DNA of 64,000 nt from Porphyra umbilicalis (GCA_002049455.2 KV918797.1:124001-188000), one strand, 5' to 3'; numbered from the stretch's first letter, positions 1 to 11,964 are shown. Translations and numbers: made by a program. The notes: generated by a model from the letters alone, not told the origin.

Positions 1-439
1 CCTTTATATAAGGCTCGCGGTGGGCCACATGTCTTTATGTATGTCTGTTTATCTGTGCAGCCCACCATTGGGATGGCCGCGAACGGGTATCGCACACGGG
101 CTACATTGGCAAACAAATAGATTGCGCGACGACCCGGATTTTCAGCGCATTCCGACAACAAACATGCTAAGGACCTGCGTGAACGCCCGGATCAACTCCA
201 TCCAGAACCGCGAGCGGCGCAGCGCGAGGCCGTCGAATTGATCCCGTGACTTACAGTTTCCCGATTTGCAATAAACAGAGGCTTTTGAGGACGGCCAAGA
301 TTTTTGGCGAGCGGCGCAGCGCGAGGCCGTCAAAGTAAACGCTTGACTTTCCGTCCGCCAAGTTGGTGCAATCAGAGGATTTCCGGGAGCGCCCAGAGTT
401 TCGGCAGGCGGCGCAGCGCGAGGGCGTTTTCACACCGGC

Positions 440-785
440 TGCTGGGTGGCGGGGTGGGGGGGCCGCCGGGTGGCGGGGTGGGGGGGTCCGGGGCGGAGGG
501 CCGCCTCGCCCCCGGCCGCCGAGTGGCAAGGTGGGGTGGGTCCGGGGGGGAGGGCCGCCTCGCCCCCGACCGCCGGGTGGCGGGGTGGGGGTGTCCGGGG
601 GGGAGGGCCGCCTCCCCCCCGGCCGCCGGGTGGCGGGGTGGGGTGGTCCGGGGGGCAGGGCCGCCTCGCCTCCGGCCGCCAGGTGGCGGGGTGGCGGTGT
701 CCGGGGGGGAGGGCCGCCTCCCCCCGGTCCGCCCGGTGGCGGGTGGGGGGGGTCCAGGGGGATTGGCCGCCCCTCCCCCGGCACA
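440..785. repeat. 51-54 bp G-rich minisatellite, array 1
   Basis: About six to seven units of the type GGCCGCCGGGTGGCGGGG, then a G-run, TCC, another G-run and GGGCCGCCTC. The + strand carries several runs of four or more G per unit, so quadruplex formation is possible. Each unit also contains self-complementary GGCCGCC/GGCGGCC-type segments. Confidence 0.85.
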
Positions 786-1879
786 TAAGGCCGCGCCACA
801 ATCTTCTATTCTCAGAACGGGGACCGAGTTATTCTCTCTCTGGAAAAGTAGCAGATTCTATTCGCCTGGAGGCACTTTTTGTGTTTCTTCGGCGCTCTGT
901 ATCTTTGGAATGGCTGCCCTACGGACAAATCTATGCCGCGCAAATAGGGGAAGGGGGGAGGCATGGGCAAATGTTTGCAAGTCATGGAATGAGCTGGGTC
1001 GGGTGGTCGTCTGGCGATTTCATGAAAACGCGTCTGTCGAGCATGTGAGAGCGTGCGCCTCGATTTACAGTGGGCTCTCTGAGCCCGCGCGCGTCCTACC
1101 TAGTCCCTTTATATAAAGCTCGCGGTGGGCCACATGTCTGTATGTATGTCTGTGTACCTGTGCAGCCCACCAATGGGATGGCCGCGAACGGGTATCGCTC
1201 ACGGGCTACATTGGCAAACAAATGGATTGCGCGACGGCCCGGATTTTCAGCTCATGTCGACAACAAACATTCTAAACACGGCCTGCACCCCCGGGTCAAG
1301 TACATCCCAGTGGGATGGCCGCGATCGGGTTTCGCACAGGGGCTTCATTTGCAAACAAATTGATTGCGCGACGGCCCAGATTTTCAGCGCATTCCGACGA
1401 CAAACATTCTAAGGACCTGCTTGAACGCCCGGATCAAATACATCCAGATCCGCGAGCGGCGCAGCGCGAGGTCGTGGAAATGAATGCCTTACAATTAACA
1501 ATCTTGGCGAACACGGCGGCATGTCGGGATGGCGCAGAGTTCAATAATGGCAAACAAATGGTTTGCGAGAGCGCCCAGATTTTCAGCGCTTGCCGACCAC
1601 AAACATTCTAAGGACCTGCGTGCACGCCCGGATCAACTCCATTAAGAACCGCGAGCGGCGCAGCGCGAGGCCGTCGAATTGATCCCTTGACTGACAGTTT
1701 CCCGAATTGGAACAAACAGAGGTTTTTGGGGACGGCCAATATTTTCGGCGAGCGGCGCAGCGCGAGGCCGTCGAATTCAACGCGTGACTTTCCGGCCGCC
1801 AAGTTGGTGCAATCAGAGGATTTTCGGGAACGCCCAGAGTCTCGGCGAGCGGTGCGGCGCGAGGGCGTCTTCACACCGG

Positions 1880-2240
1880 CTGCTGGGTGGTGGGGTGGGG
1901 GGGCCGCCGGGTGGCGGGGTGGGGGGATCCGGGGGGGAGGGCCGCCCCCCCCCGGCCGCCGGGTGGCGAGGTGGGGGGGGTCCGGGGGGGAGGGCCGCCT
2001 TGCCCCCGGCCGTCAGGTGGCGGGGTGGGGGGGGTCCGGGGGGGAGGGCCGCCTCGCCCCCGGCCGCCGGGTGGCGGGGTGGGGGGGTCCGGGGGGGAAA
2101 GCCGCCTCGCTTCCGGCCGCCGGGTGGCGAGATGGGGGTGTCCGGGGGGGAGGGCCGCCTCGCCCCCGGCCGCCGGGTGGCGGGGTGGGGGGGGTCCGGG
2201 GGGGAGAGTCTCCTCGCGGGGGGATGGGCCGCCCCTCCCC
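1880..2240. repeat. G-rich minisatellite, array 2
   Basis: About seven units of the same 51-54 bp minisatellite, ending in GGATGGGCCGCCCCTCCCC just before the next leader. Units differ by single bases and by G-run length. Confidence 0.85.
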
Positions 2241-3229
2241 TGGCATGTAAGGCCGCGCCACAATCATCTATCCTCAGAACGGTGAACTAAGGTTTCTCTC
2301 TCTGGAAAAGTAGCCGATTCTATCGGCCTGAATGCACTTTCTCTCAATCTTCGGGGCTCTGTATCTCCGGAACGGCTGCCCTACTGACAAATCAGAGCAG
2401 CGCAAACGGGGGATGGGGGGAGGCATGGGCAAATGTTTGCAAGCTATTGCTGATCCCCGAATTTTGTCCTGGTGGACAGAGACTGACTTGCGGGCCGACT
2501 CTCTCCACCAATCAGATGCGCCCCTGTGACTGACTTGGTGCTCCTGATTGCTTACATGTGCCCATACAGCCTGGAAATCAACATCAGCTCCTCTTCTTTT
2601 CTGCACTTCTGGCGAGGAGACAGTAGAAAATCTCAAGTTCTCGCGTGGGCAGCTTGCTCCGTGCCAAGAAATGCGAATCAAGCGGCAACAAACAGAGAGT
2701 TCTGACGGATGCAAGGTCCCGGCTCCGAACGCGGGCTTTCTATTGGCTTCGATGCCTTCTTACTGTCGTTTTAAACCAATAGAGTGTTCTTATTCAGAGT
2801 CAGTCCCTGTCTCTGTCCCCCAGGACAAAATTCGGGGATCAGCAATATTGAATGAGCTGGGTCGCGTAGTCGTCTGGCGATTTCATGAAAACGCGTCTGT
2901 GGGGCATGTGAGAGCATGCGCCTCGATTTACAGTGGGCTCTCAGAGCCCGCGCGGGTCCTACCTAGTTCATACTATTAAAGCTGATGGTGGTCCACATGT
3001 GTGTCTGTTATTTGCGTTTCGGAACAAGCCAATCGTAACGCCGAACGCGGCCTCCGAACTACATTCGCGAGATGACCCAGATTTCAAGGGCGTAGCACGG
3101 CCAAACATTCTAATGACCGGGATCCAGCGCCCAGATCAATTCCTGACGGCGAGCAGCGTAGCGCGAGGGCGTCCGTCCGAACACCAGCGCTACCGCGAGC
3201 GGCGCAGCGCGAGGGCGCCTTCCCACCGG

Positions 3230-3352
3230 CTCCTGGGTGATGGGGTGGGGGGGCCGCTCGGTGGCGGGGTCCCGGGAAGGAGGGCCGCCTCGCCATCGGC
3301 CGCCGGGTGGCGGGTGGGGGGGGTCCGGGGGGGAGGGCCTCCTCCCCCCCGG
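3230..3352. repeat. G-rich minisatellite, array 3 (short)
   Basis: Two to three degraded units between the CGAGCGGCGCAGCGCGAGG motif and the next leader. It is the shortest array of the left block. Confidence 0.7.
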
Positions 3353-3544
3353 CGTCTATGTCCGCGCCACCATCATCTATTCTCAGAACCGAGAACAAAT
3401 TATTCTCTCTCATGACAAGGAGCGCATTCTGACAGCGGGTGGCGGGGTTGGGGGCGGGGGGGGCGGAGTGGAAGCAGACGAGACTGCCGAAACTGTTGCT
3501 GGCGTGGCCTCTCAGAGCCATCAGAGGACTATTCACGAATCTCT

Positions 3545-3680
3545 CAGCTCAACTTCTGACTTAACCACAAATTCCTTGTGGATGAGCCCGCACAGGCACA
3601 CCCCGACTCAAGGATCGAACCGGCCCGTCGACCCTTCCCAGATCCTGAGACAGTTGTGCCACATCCGCCTGATTCCGCGA
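3545..3680 (-). repeat. tRNA-like SINE head (candidate)
   Basis: On the minus strand TGGCACAACTG (3661-3651) resembles a Pol III A box and GGTTCGATCC (3621-3612) a B box. The order is correct and about 30 bases lie between them. TCGGGGTG-like sequence follows the B box, as in many tRNA-derived SINEs. The acceptor and T stems do not pair, so it is not a functional tRNA gene. The 3' limit is not clear. Confidence 0.35.
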
Positions 3681-3947
3681 CAACAAATCGGACTGTTCGA
3701 GATTAATTTTGTTGGGGCATCAGTGACGCCTCCCCGCGCCCGTCGTCCACGGACGTCCTTGTCCGCCCGCTCCTCCCCCCTCGCCGCTGCCCCCCCGGCA
3801 CATCTGCCCTCGCCCCACCGGCCTGTATCGCTCTTGAGGCTTCCCCTCCCCTGCATCTCGGCGCTGAGCTGCTGCGGGTCTCACTATACTGTCGCGATTC
3901 CGCAGCACGGCGAGAGCGCTTGGTCGGACAGACACCCGGCCATAGCC

Positions 3948-5735
3948 ATGGCCGGTGCGCCGCGCGCCGTCATTGACGCCCTTCGAGTTGCTGGGGGGGT
4001 GGACGATGACCTGCGCGAGATATTCACGGTACTTGGAGTGGACGACGCGTGCGCGACTGTGTGTGGGGGGGGGCAGGGTGCCTCGCTCACTGCGTGGCTG
4101 TCGACCATCGTGGGGCTCCTTCGCAGCCAGGAGCCGCACGAGCGTGCACAGTGGGACGGCGTTCTGGGAACCCTTGAGACTCTCGCACCTCTTGGGGGTG
4201 CCATTGAGGAAGGTTCAAGTGCGGCGGCCGAGCTCGTCGGACTGGCTGAGCTCGCCGGTGTGGGGAGCATATGCGGCATGGCCAACCGGGCTGCCCCCCA
4301 CGCCCGTGACCTGGTGGGCCGTTTTTTTTCCAAAAGAGTATTGATCAGGGGTGTTTCTTTCGGGATGTGCGTATGAGCCCCGCCCATTTTGACGAGTTGG
4401 TGTCGCTCACTGAACCACACCTTCCCCGTCACCGTTGAGGCCCAGCGGCGATTCCCCCTGCATGGCGCATTTTTGCTGTGGTTTTTTGGCTGGCTCAGGG
4501 TGGTCCGCAGCGAGTGATTGCCCGTGCCGTTGACGTCGCGCAGTCCACGTTTTCGAAGGTCTGCCATCCTTTCATACAGGTGATGCTCGTTGCGCTTCCC
4601 GTTCCGTCGTGGCCCAACCAGGCGGAGCGCCTTCGCGTAAACTGCGAGTTTTCCGAGTTGACGGGCGGCCATGCTGTCGGTTGGGCTGGGCTGTACGTTT
4701 CTCTCTTGTCTGTTTCAGACCTGCACGGAGGTAGTCGGCGAGCTGTGAGGGCTGGCTGGGAGAGGGCATCGCTGCAGTGACTGACGTGGTGCTTCATTTT
4801 TTTTTCTCCTGTGCCTCCCTGTGTGGATGCGGTGCCGTTGATGGCTGTCACACCCAGCTTCTTACCCCTTTCGGAGCGCACAAGGAGGATTATACAGACA
4901 AGAACTCCCACTTCTCTCTGCTTATGCTAGCCATAAGCGATACCCGCAGCGTTTGCTACTTCGTTGGTGGCCTTCCAGGGTCGCAGGGCGACTCGTTGGC
5001 GTTTCGCACCCGCTCATGGCACGCATCCATGTTTGAGGAGAACCTCAGCGCTCGCCCTCTATCAGCTCGAGAGTTCATACTCGGCGACGCTGGATTTGCT
5101 CTGACAGCGTTCCTGGTACGTACCGACTCCGTTGTAGGGAGGATTAGAGAGCAGAGCAGAGCGACGGGCGGACATGGGAGGTGGCCAAGCTGCAGTGGCA
5201 GCTGCCCTCTCGAGATGGAAGGGCACTCAGGGTGGTATCTGGAGACTGTACACTGGAATGTTGACGCAAGCTAAACTTTCTTTTCTCCCTCCCTTGTTGG
5301 AAGGACTTTTTTCTTCGTTTCTTTTCTCATGGCATGCCTGTTTCTCTGTTGCCAATTCAGATTACTCCTTTTCGGGAGGTAGACATGCGTGGGCCAAACG
5401 TTGATAACATGCGTCGGTTCAATCACCTGCACGCCAAGATGCGGGTGGTCGTTGAGAACTGTTTTGGCCGCCTGAAGGGCCGATGGCGTGTGCTGCGGAT
5501 GATTTGCGGGCACCCCGACCTGGCAGCATGCGTCCAGGAGGTGTGTGTCGCTCTCCACAATTTCGTAGAGGCGCGGGACGTGGCATACGAGAATGAGGAT
5601 GAGGAGGGCTTTAGTGACGGTTCGGTGGTGGACGCGGAATGGACTGCCTCGGACCAGACGGCGTATGCCGCAGGGTGTGCGCGACGCGTCGAGATTGTCA
5701 AGGCATTGGGCCTGCCGTGGGTGGACGGCCAGTAG
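3948..5735 (+). CDS. PIF/Harbinger transposase (HARBI1-like DDE nuclease), spliced, with an in-frame stop
   Basis: DDE-superfamily nuclease that would cut and rejoin the ends of the element. Exon 1 begins at ATG 3948. The next exon appears to start at 4349 after TTGATCAG and opens with a CFFRDVRMSPAHFDEL-type helical region typical of the family, followed by an HTH-like stretch (4478-4600). The catalytic core follows: first Asp in GAVDGCH (about 4838), second Asp in LGDAGF (about 5083), Glu in VVENCFGRLKGRW (about 5450), then the family-typical ALHNF. An intron with donor GTACGT at 5116 and acceptor CAG before 5361 joins the last two exons in phase 0. An in-frame TGA at 4436 interrupts the HTH region, and the join near 4680-4820 lacks obvious splice sites. 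The family assignment is firm; function in this copy is doubtful. Confidence 0.8.
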
Positions 5736-6197
5736 GCTGCTCTTTCAAGTAGACATGAGGGAAATGGGGTGGGACGGAAGGGCGGGCGGGGAGAGCGACG
5801 GCAGGGAAGAACGACCTAAAAAGGAGATGGACCTTTTAGGCAGTGAGAAGGCCGCTGTGCTCTATAGATACGGATCGTGACAGCCACTCGCGATAGTAGT
5901 GTCCCTGGAGGGGGGGGGGGTAGTGTTGGGACAACGCTGACGGAGGCTGCCAGATGCGGGCAAGACACAACTACCGCGGGATAAAAGAAATCAGGGACTG
6001 TACGAGATAGGCAAGGCTCGCGATCTATCGTCCAATCATTGGCCGTGAAGGCCTGCTCGTTGTGGAATCTTGTTGGAGTCGCGATTGACAGCTGCAACAA
6101 ATAAAGCACCGACGTAGGGTCTAAAAAAAAGAGAGATTTTTTCTTGTCACAAGAAAGACACTATAGCAAACAACAATCTGCTACAAGACAAGGACGT
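5736..6197. other. Convergent intergenic region of Harbinger 1
   Basis: This is the spacer between two genes that face each other. It holds AATAAA-containing CAAATAAAGC at about 6098-6107, suitable for 3' processing of the + transcript, and an A-run next to a T-run near 6123-6145. No ORF resembles a known protein. Confidence 0.4.
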
Positions 6198-7073
6198 CTA
6201 TGCGCGACAGGCCTTGTCCGCGAAGGCGTTCATCATGTTGATGGCCGCCTGGCTTACGTCCCCGTCGGTCGGCCCATTCACACTCGCACCGTCGCCACCA
6301 CCCCCACCGCCACTCCGCCCTCCACGACTGCCGGCCTCAGCGTCCGCTGCGGCTTTCTCCGACAACAACTTGAACTCTAAATAGTTGCGCACTGCTGCTG
6401 AGGTTGTCTTCTTCTTGGCCTCCTTGGATGGGGAGGCGGCCGCAATCTCCGTTGCCGTCTTCTCCCCGGGCGAGACCATGCTGCTGTGGGGCATCAATTC
6501 CTTGGAGCAGCCCGACTCCCCGCCGTCCGCGCTCGACCCTTCCTCTTCGTCCGCGCCCCCGTCATCTTCGGTGCCGTCGTCGCCGTTGCATCCGCTGCCC
6601 ACGGCTGCACGCGCCGCACCGGCCCCGCCCACCGCGCTCGCCGAGCCCGCCACGCCCTCTGCTACCGCCGCACTCGCGCCGCCCCCTGCTGCGGTCCGAG
6701 CCGTGGCCACGGTGCGTGCCGACCCAAACAAGACAGGATCTCGTTCCGAAGTTTAAGCGGAAACCGGGCAGCTCTTGAACGCCGAGCGGCACAGCCCGAA
6801 TAGCACGCACCCTCCAAACTTGAGCAAGATATCGTCCTTTTCATTTGCACTCAGACCCGTGCGCTTGAGGTCCTCGCACGCATAGTTGTAGCGCGCGCGC
6901 ATGTTCATGATTTTTTTGTCCAAACTCTTGATCGACCTGCTGCGCGCTACCTTCTGGTCGGCGGCAGGGGAGGCGTCAATGAAGGCCTTGAGCATCACCG
7001 CCTCCATGCGGCGCTTCTTGTCCCCCGTGCGCCTCCCGCGGTACTCCGCCCAATGCGCAGAGGCCGCCGTCAT
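6198..7073 (-). CDS. Myb/SANT-like accessory protein of Harbinger 1
   Basis: Likely the DNA-binding partner that Harbinger elements encode beside the nuclease. The N-terminal exon (7073-6810) has a helical, basic trihelix/Myb-like pattern: KKRRMEAVMLKAFIDASP, then KSLDKKIMNMRARYNYACEDL and NEKDDILLKF. The C-terminal part (about 6690-6198) is Ala/Gly-rich with an acidic stretch, then SPSKEAKKKTTSAAVRNYLE, which may form a helix. Both parts lie in one frame but are separated by a TAA at 6753. A GTGCGT donor just after the KFG codons and a CAG near 6690 suggest a roughly 110-bp intron that would remove it. The frame is open upstream of 7073, so the start may be earlier. It faces the transposase gene. 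Confidence 0.5.
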
Positions 7074-7662
7074 GATGCCAATGGTCTCGCCTGACGAGAA
7101 CTTCTTGACTGGCCGGTTCTCGGGGAGGCCCGGCGGCCCACAGGCCGCTGGCTGCTCAGGTCAGGGGTGTGGGGGGGGCGGCGGGCCACCATATCAGGTG
7201 TTCGATACTTGGGTAGCCGGGCGGGGGGGAGGGTGGGAGCGGAAAAGGATAGGGTGGGGAGACTGTGACGGCAACAAACCGCGGTGTAGGGGTCGAGGTG
7301 AATGGCTGTGGTACGGGTGGGCCGCGGCAGCTTGTGGCGTAAGAGCCGCCAACACCCGGGTGGGTGATCATCGACCGACGCATATAAACGTGGCGCCCCA
7401 AGCCGCGTGTGCGGTCGGCTCGCAAGGCGGGGCGTACTCGTGACGAGAATAAAGCGGGCAAGTGACCACAGGGGAACGCCAACTCACCTTGGCGCGAGCG
7501 TGTTGTGGTGGTCGCCTGTTTGCATGACATTCCCGACAACTGCTTTCTCATTGTGGCAGACGACGTGGATCAAGTCGATCCTAAGTAGGTAAGTCCGGGA
7601 TTCTGTGGCTGAGCAGATTTCTGAGCAAGGTTCTTAGCGACACAAAACCGTAAATCAGCCTC
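7074..7662. other. Right flank of Harbinger 1, no gene seen
   Basis: Noncoding: a G-rich stretch (7150-7260), then mixed sequence up to the restart of satellite homology at about 7665. It presumably contains the 5' region of the minus-strand Myb-like gene and the right end of the transposon. I could not see terminal repeats. Confidence 0.35.
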
Positions 7663-8237
7663 AGAAGTCCGCGCCACAATCATCTGTCCTCAGAACACAG
7701 AACAAAATATTCTCTCTCTGGAAAAGTAGCCGATTCCGACAGCCTGGACGCACTTTTGCTCTTTCTTCGACGCTCTGTATCTCCGGAACGGATGCTCTAC
7801 GGACAAATCTGAGCAGCGCAAAAGGGGGAAGGGGGGGGGCATGGGCAAACGTTTGCAAGCTATTGATTGAGCTGGGTCCCGTAGTCGTTCGGCCATTGTA
7901 AAAAAACGCGTCTGTGAAGAGATACAACCTTGATGACAATGTTGATGAGAAGGATTTGCGGGCGCCAGAGGCCCGCTGGTACCGACTAGTCCATACTATT
8001 AAAGCTGATGATGGTCCACATGTGTGTCTGTTATTCGCGTTGGAACCAGCCAATCGCAACGCCGCACGCGGCCTCGGAACTACATTTGCGAGATGACCCA
8101 GATTTCAAGGGCATTGCACGGCCAGACATTCTAAGGACCGGGATCCAGCGACCGGATCAATTCCTGACGGCGAGCAGCGCAGCGCGAGGGCGTCGGTCCG
8201 AACGCCAACGCTAGTGCGAGCAGCGAAGCGCGAGGGC

Positions 8238-8755
8238 GCTTTCCCACCGGCTCCTGGGTGCTGGGGTTGGGGAGCCGCTCGGTGGCGGGGTCCCGGGAAG
8301 GTGGGCCGCCTCCCCCCCGGCGGCCGGGTGGCGGGGTGGGGGGGGGGGGCGGCGCAGCACGTGGGCGTCCGTCCAAATGCCGGCGCTACGGCGAGCAGCG
8401 CAGCACGAGGGCGTGCGAATGCACACCATCGCCACGGCGAGCAGCGCAGCGAGAGCGCGTAGGTCCAAACGCCAACGCTACGGTGAGCAGCGCAGCGCGA
8501 GGGCGCCATTCCACCGACTCCTGGGTGGAGGGGTGGGGGGGCCACCGGCTGGCGGGGTTGGGGGGTCCGGGAAGGAGGGCTTCCTCGCCTCCGGCCGCCG
8601 GGTGGCGGGGTGGGGGGGTTCCGGGGTGGAGGGCCGCCTCCGCCCCGGCCGCCGGGTGGCGGGGTGGGGGGGTCCGGGGGTGACGGCTGCCTCCCCCCCG
8701 GCAGCCGGGTGGCGGGTGGGGGGCTCCGGGGGGATGGGCCGCCTCTTCCCTGGCA
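8238..8755. repeat. G-rich minisatellite, array 4 with a nested CGAGCAGCGCAGC repeat
   Basis: Minisatellite units flank an insert (about 8350-8510) made of four closely spaced copies of the GCGAGCAGCGCAGC motif, which elsewhere is spaced about 100 bp apart. This shows the two repeat levels mixing within one monomer. Confidence 0.75.
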
Positions 8756-9503
8756 TATACGGCCGCGCCTCAATCATCTATCCTCAGAACGGGGAGCGAA
8801 TTATTCTCTCTCTGACAAAAAAAAACGATTCTATCGACCTGGAGGCACTTTTTCGGTTTCTTCGGCGCTCTGTATCTCCGGAACGGCTGCCCTACGGACA
8901 AATGTGAGCAGCGCATATGGGGGAAGGGGGGAGGCATGGGCAAATGTTTGCAAGCTATTGAATGAGCTGGGTCCTTTAGGCGTCCGGCGATTTCAAGAAA
9001 ACGCGTCTGAGGGGCATGTGAGAAAATGCGCCTTGATCTACAGTGGGCTCTCAGAGCCCGCGCGGGACCTACCTAGTCCCTTTATATAAAGCTCGCGGTG
9101 AGCCACATGTATATCTGTCTCTCTGTGCAGCCCACCAATGGGACGCCCGCGATCGGGTCACGCACACGGGCTACAATGACAAACAAATGGATTGCGCGAG
9201 CGCCCAAAGTTTCAGCGCATTCAGACCACAAACGTTCTACAGACCTGCGTGCACGCCCCGATCAACTCCATCCAGAACCGCGAGCGGCGCAGCGCGAGGC
9301 CGTCGAATTGATCCCCTGACTTACAGTTTCTCGAATTGGAATAAAGAGAGGTTTTTGGGGACGGCCCAGATTTTCGGCGAGCGGCGCAGCGCGAGGCCGT
9401 CGAAGTAAACGCGTGACCATCCGTCCGCCAAGTTGGTGCAATCAGAGGATTTTCGGGAACGCCCAGAGTTTCGGCGAGCGGCGCAGCGCTAGGGCGCCTT
9501 CAC

Positions 9504-10862
9504 ACCGGCTGCTGGGTGGCGGGGTGGGTGGCCCACCGAGAGGCGAGGTGAGGGGGTCGGGGGGGAGGGCCGCCTCCCCCCCGGCCGCCAGGTGACGAGG
9601 TGGGGGGGGTCTGAGGGGAAGGGATGCCCCCCCCCAGCAACCATCAGCGGATCCTATCGCATTGCTTTCAGTCTGAATGACATCGGGGGCTTACTGCACA
9701 GTACCGACGAGAACCTTACAGCGATCGGCGCAGCTCGAGGGCGCCTTCCCACCGGCTGCTGGGTGGTGGGGTGGAGGGGCCGCATGGTTGCGGGGTGGGG
9801 GTGTCCGGGGGGGAGGGCCGCCTCCCCTTCGGCCGCCGGGTGGCGGGGTAGGGGGGTCCGGGGGGAAGGGCCGCCTTCCCCCCCGGCCGCCGGGTGGCGG
9901 GGTGGGGGGGGTCCGGGGAGGATGGACACCTCCCCCCCGGCCGCCGGGTGGCGGGTGGGGGGTGTCCGGGGGTGAGGCCCGCCTCCCCCCCGGGCGCTGG
10001 TTGGTGGGGTGGGGGGGCTCCGGGGGGGAGGGCCGCCTCCGCCCCGGCCGCCGGGTGGCGGGTGGGGGGTGTCCGGGGGGGAGGGCCGCCTCCCTCCCGG
10101 CCGCCGGGAGGCGGGGTGGGGGGGCTCCGGGTGGGAGGGCCGCTCTCCCCCCAGCATCCATCAGCGGATCCTATCGCATTGCTTTCATTCTGAATGATAT
10201 TTCGGGCCTACTGCACAGTACCGACGAGAGCCTGACGGAGATTGGCGCAGCGTGAGGGCGCCTTCCCAACGGCTGCTGGGTGGTGGGGTTGGGGGGCCGC
10301 ATGGTTGCGGGGTGGGGGTGTCCTGGGGGGAGGGCTGCCTCCCCCCCGGCCGCCAGGTGGCGAAGTTGGGGGTCCGGGGGGAAGGGCCGCCCTCCCCCCC
10401 GGCCGCCGGGTGGCGGGTCGGGGGTGTCCGGGGGGGAGGGCCGCCTCCCTCCCGGCCGCCGGGAGGCGGGGTGGGGGGGCTCCGGGTGGGAGGGCCGCTC
10501 TCCCCCCAGCATCCATCAGCGGATCCTATCGCATTGCTTTCATTCTGAATGATATTTCGGGCCTACTGCACAGTACCGACGAGAGCCTGACGGAGATTGG
10601 CGCAGCGTGAGGGCGCCTTCCCAACGGCTGCTGGGTGGTGGGGTTGCGGGGCCGCCGGGTGGCGGGGTGGGGGTGTCCGTGGGGCAGGGCCGCCTTCATC
10701 CCCGGCCGCCGGGTGGCGGGGTGGGGGGTTCCGGGGTGGAGGGCCGCCTCCGCCCCGGCCGCCGGGTGGTTGGTGGGGGGTGTCCGGGGGTGACGGCCGC
10801 CACCCCCCCGGCCGCCGGGTGGCGGGTGGGGGGGGTCCGGGGGATGGGCCGCCCCTTCCCCG
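9504..10862. repeat. G-rich minisatellite, array 5 (longest) with spacers
   Basis: About 1.35 kb of minisatellite cut into blocks by three copies of a 110-bp unique-looking spacer (9636, 10152 and 10508). The blocks between spacers share unit order, so minisatellite plus spacer has itself been duplicated. Confidence 0.85.
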
Positions 10863-11964
10863 GCATATAAGGCCGCGCCTCAATCATCTATCCTCAAAAC
10901 GGGGAGCGAATTATTCTCTCTCTGACAAAGTAGCCGATTCTATCGACCTGGAGGCACTTTTTGTGTTTCTTCGGCGCTCTGTATCTTTGGAATGGCTGCC
11001 CTACGGACAAATGTGAGCAGCGCAAATGGGGGAAGGGGGGAGGCATGGGCAAATGTTTGCAAGCTATTGAATGAGCTGGGTCCTTTAGGCGTCCGGCGAT
11101 TTCAAGAAAACGCGTCTGAGGGGCATGTGAGAAAATGCGCCTTGATCTACAGTGGGCTCTCAGAGCCCGCGCGGGACCTACCTAGTCCCTTTATATAAAG
11201 CTCGCGGTGAGCCACATGTATATCTGTCTCTCTGTGCAGCCCACCAATGGGACGCCCGCGATCGGGTCACGCACACGGGCTACAATGACAAACAAATGGA
11301 TTGCGCGAGCGCCCAAAGTTTCAGCGCATTCAGACCACAAACGTTCTACAGACCTGCGTGCACGCCCCGATCAACTCCATCCAGAACCGCGAGCGGCGCA
11401 GCGCGAGGCCGTCGAATTGATCCCCTGACTTACAGTTTCTCGAATTGGAATAAACAGAGGTTTTTGGGGACGGCCCAGATTTTCGGCGAGCGGCGCAGCG
11501 CGAGGCCGTCGAAGTAAACGCGTGACCATCCGTCCGCCAAGTTGGTGCAATCAGAGGATTTTCGGGAACGCCCAGAGTTTCGGCGATCGGCGCAGCTCGA
11601 GGGCGCCTTCCCACCGGCTGCTGGGTGGTGGGGTGGAGGGGCCGCATGGTTGCGGGGTGGGGGTGTCCTGGGGGGAGGGCCGCCTCCCCCCCGGCCGCCG
11701 GGTGGCGAAGTGGGGGGGTCCGGGGGGAAGGGCCGCCTTCCCCCCCGGCCGCCGGGTGGCGGGGTGGGGGGTGTCCGGGGGGGAGGGCTGCCTCCCTCCC
11801 GGCCGCCGGGAGGCGGGGTGGGGGGGCTCCGGGTGGTAGGGCCGCGTTCCCCCCAGCATCCATCAGCGGATCCTATCGCATTGCTTTCATTCTGAATGAT
11901 ATTGGGGGCCTACTGCACAGTACCGACGAGAGCCTGACGGCGATTGGCGCAGCGTGAGGGCGCC
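9636..11964. repeat. 110-bp spacer family (four copies)
   Basis: Copies at 9636-9746, 10152-10262, 10508-10618 and 11854-11964. Each begins CCATCAGCGGATCCTATCGC and runs into GGCGCAGC(G/T)(T/C)GAGGGCGCCTTCC. The second and third copies look identical; the first and fourth differ at a few bases. They occur only inside minisatellite arrays of the central monomers. Confidence 0.8.

Larger units (their letters stand above)
1..3440. repeat. Macrosatellite block, left part
   Basis: Tandem monomers in the same orientation. Each has (a) a leader beginning near CCGCGCCACAATCATCT, (b) a block with CCCTTTATATAAAGCTCG (positions 1, 1107 and, in diverged form, about 2965), (c) several copies of a CGAGCGGCGCAGCGCGAGG motif spaced about 100 bp apart, and (d) a G-rich minisatellite. 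Leaders start near 789, 2251 and 3361. The third monomer (about 2250-3355) is partly replaced by unrelated sequence around 2440-2840 and has a short minisatellite. The block stops abruptly near 3440, inside a leader, where a transposon-bearing segment begins. I see no credible protein-coding gene; long Pro/Gly/Arg ORFs here follow the minisatellite period. Confidence 0.85.
3445..7660. mobile_element. PIF/Harbinger DNA transposon 1 (approximate limits)
   Basis: This segment interrupts the macrosatellite: a leader stops near 3440 and a fresh leader starts at 7665. It contains a HARBI1-like DDE nuclease on + (3948-5735) and a Myb/SANT-like gene on - (7073-6198), converging on 5736-6197. A nuclease plus a Myb-like partner is the usual two-gene content of PIF/Harbinger elements. 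I could not find terminal inverted repeats or a 3-bp target duplication by eye, so the limits are only the points where satellite homology ends. The transposase frame contains a stop, so this copy is probably not autonomous. Confidence 0.6.

Noticed and set aside
251-799. Long Pro/Gly/Arg-rich open frames on both strands in the first 16 kb
   Set aside because: Their period (about 18 residues) equals the 51-54 bp minisatellite; they exist in several frames at once and carry no domain.
3600-3680. tRNA gene on the minus strand
   Set aside because: Box-like motifs are present, but the acceptor and T stems do not pair; kept only as a SINE-like candidate.
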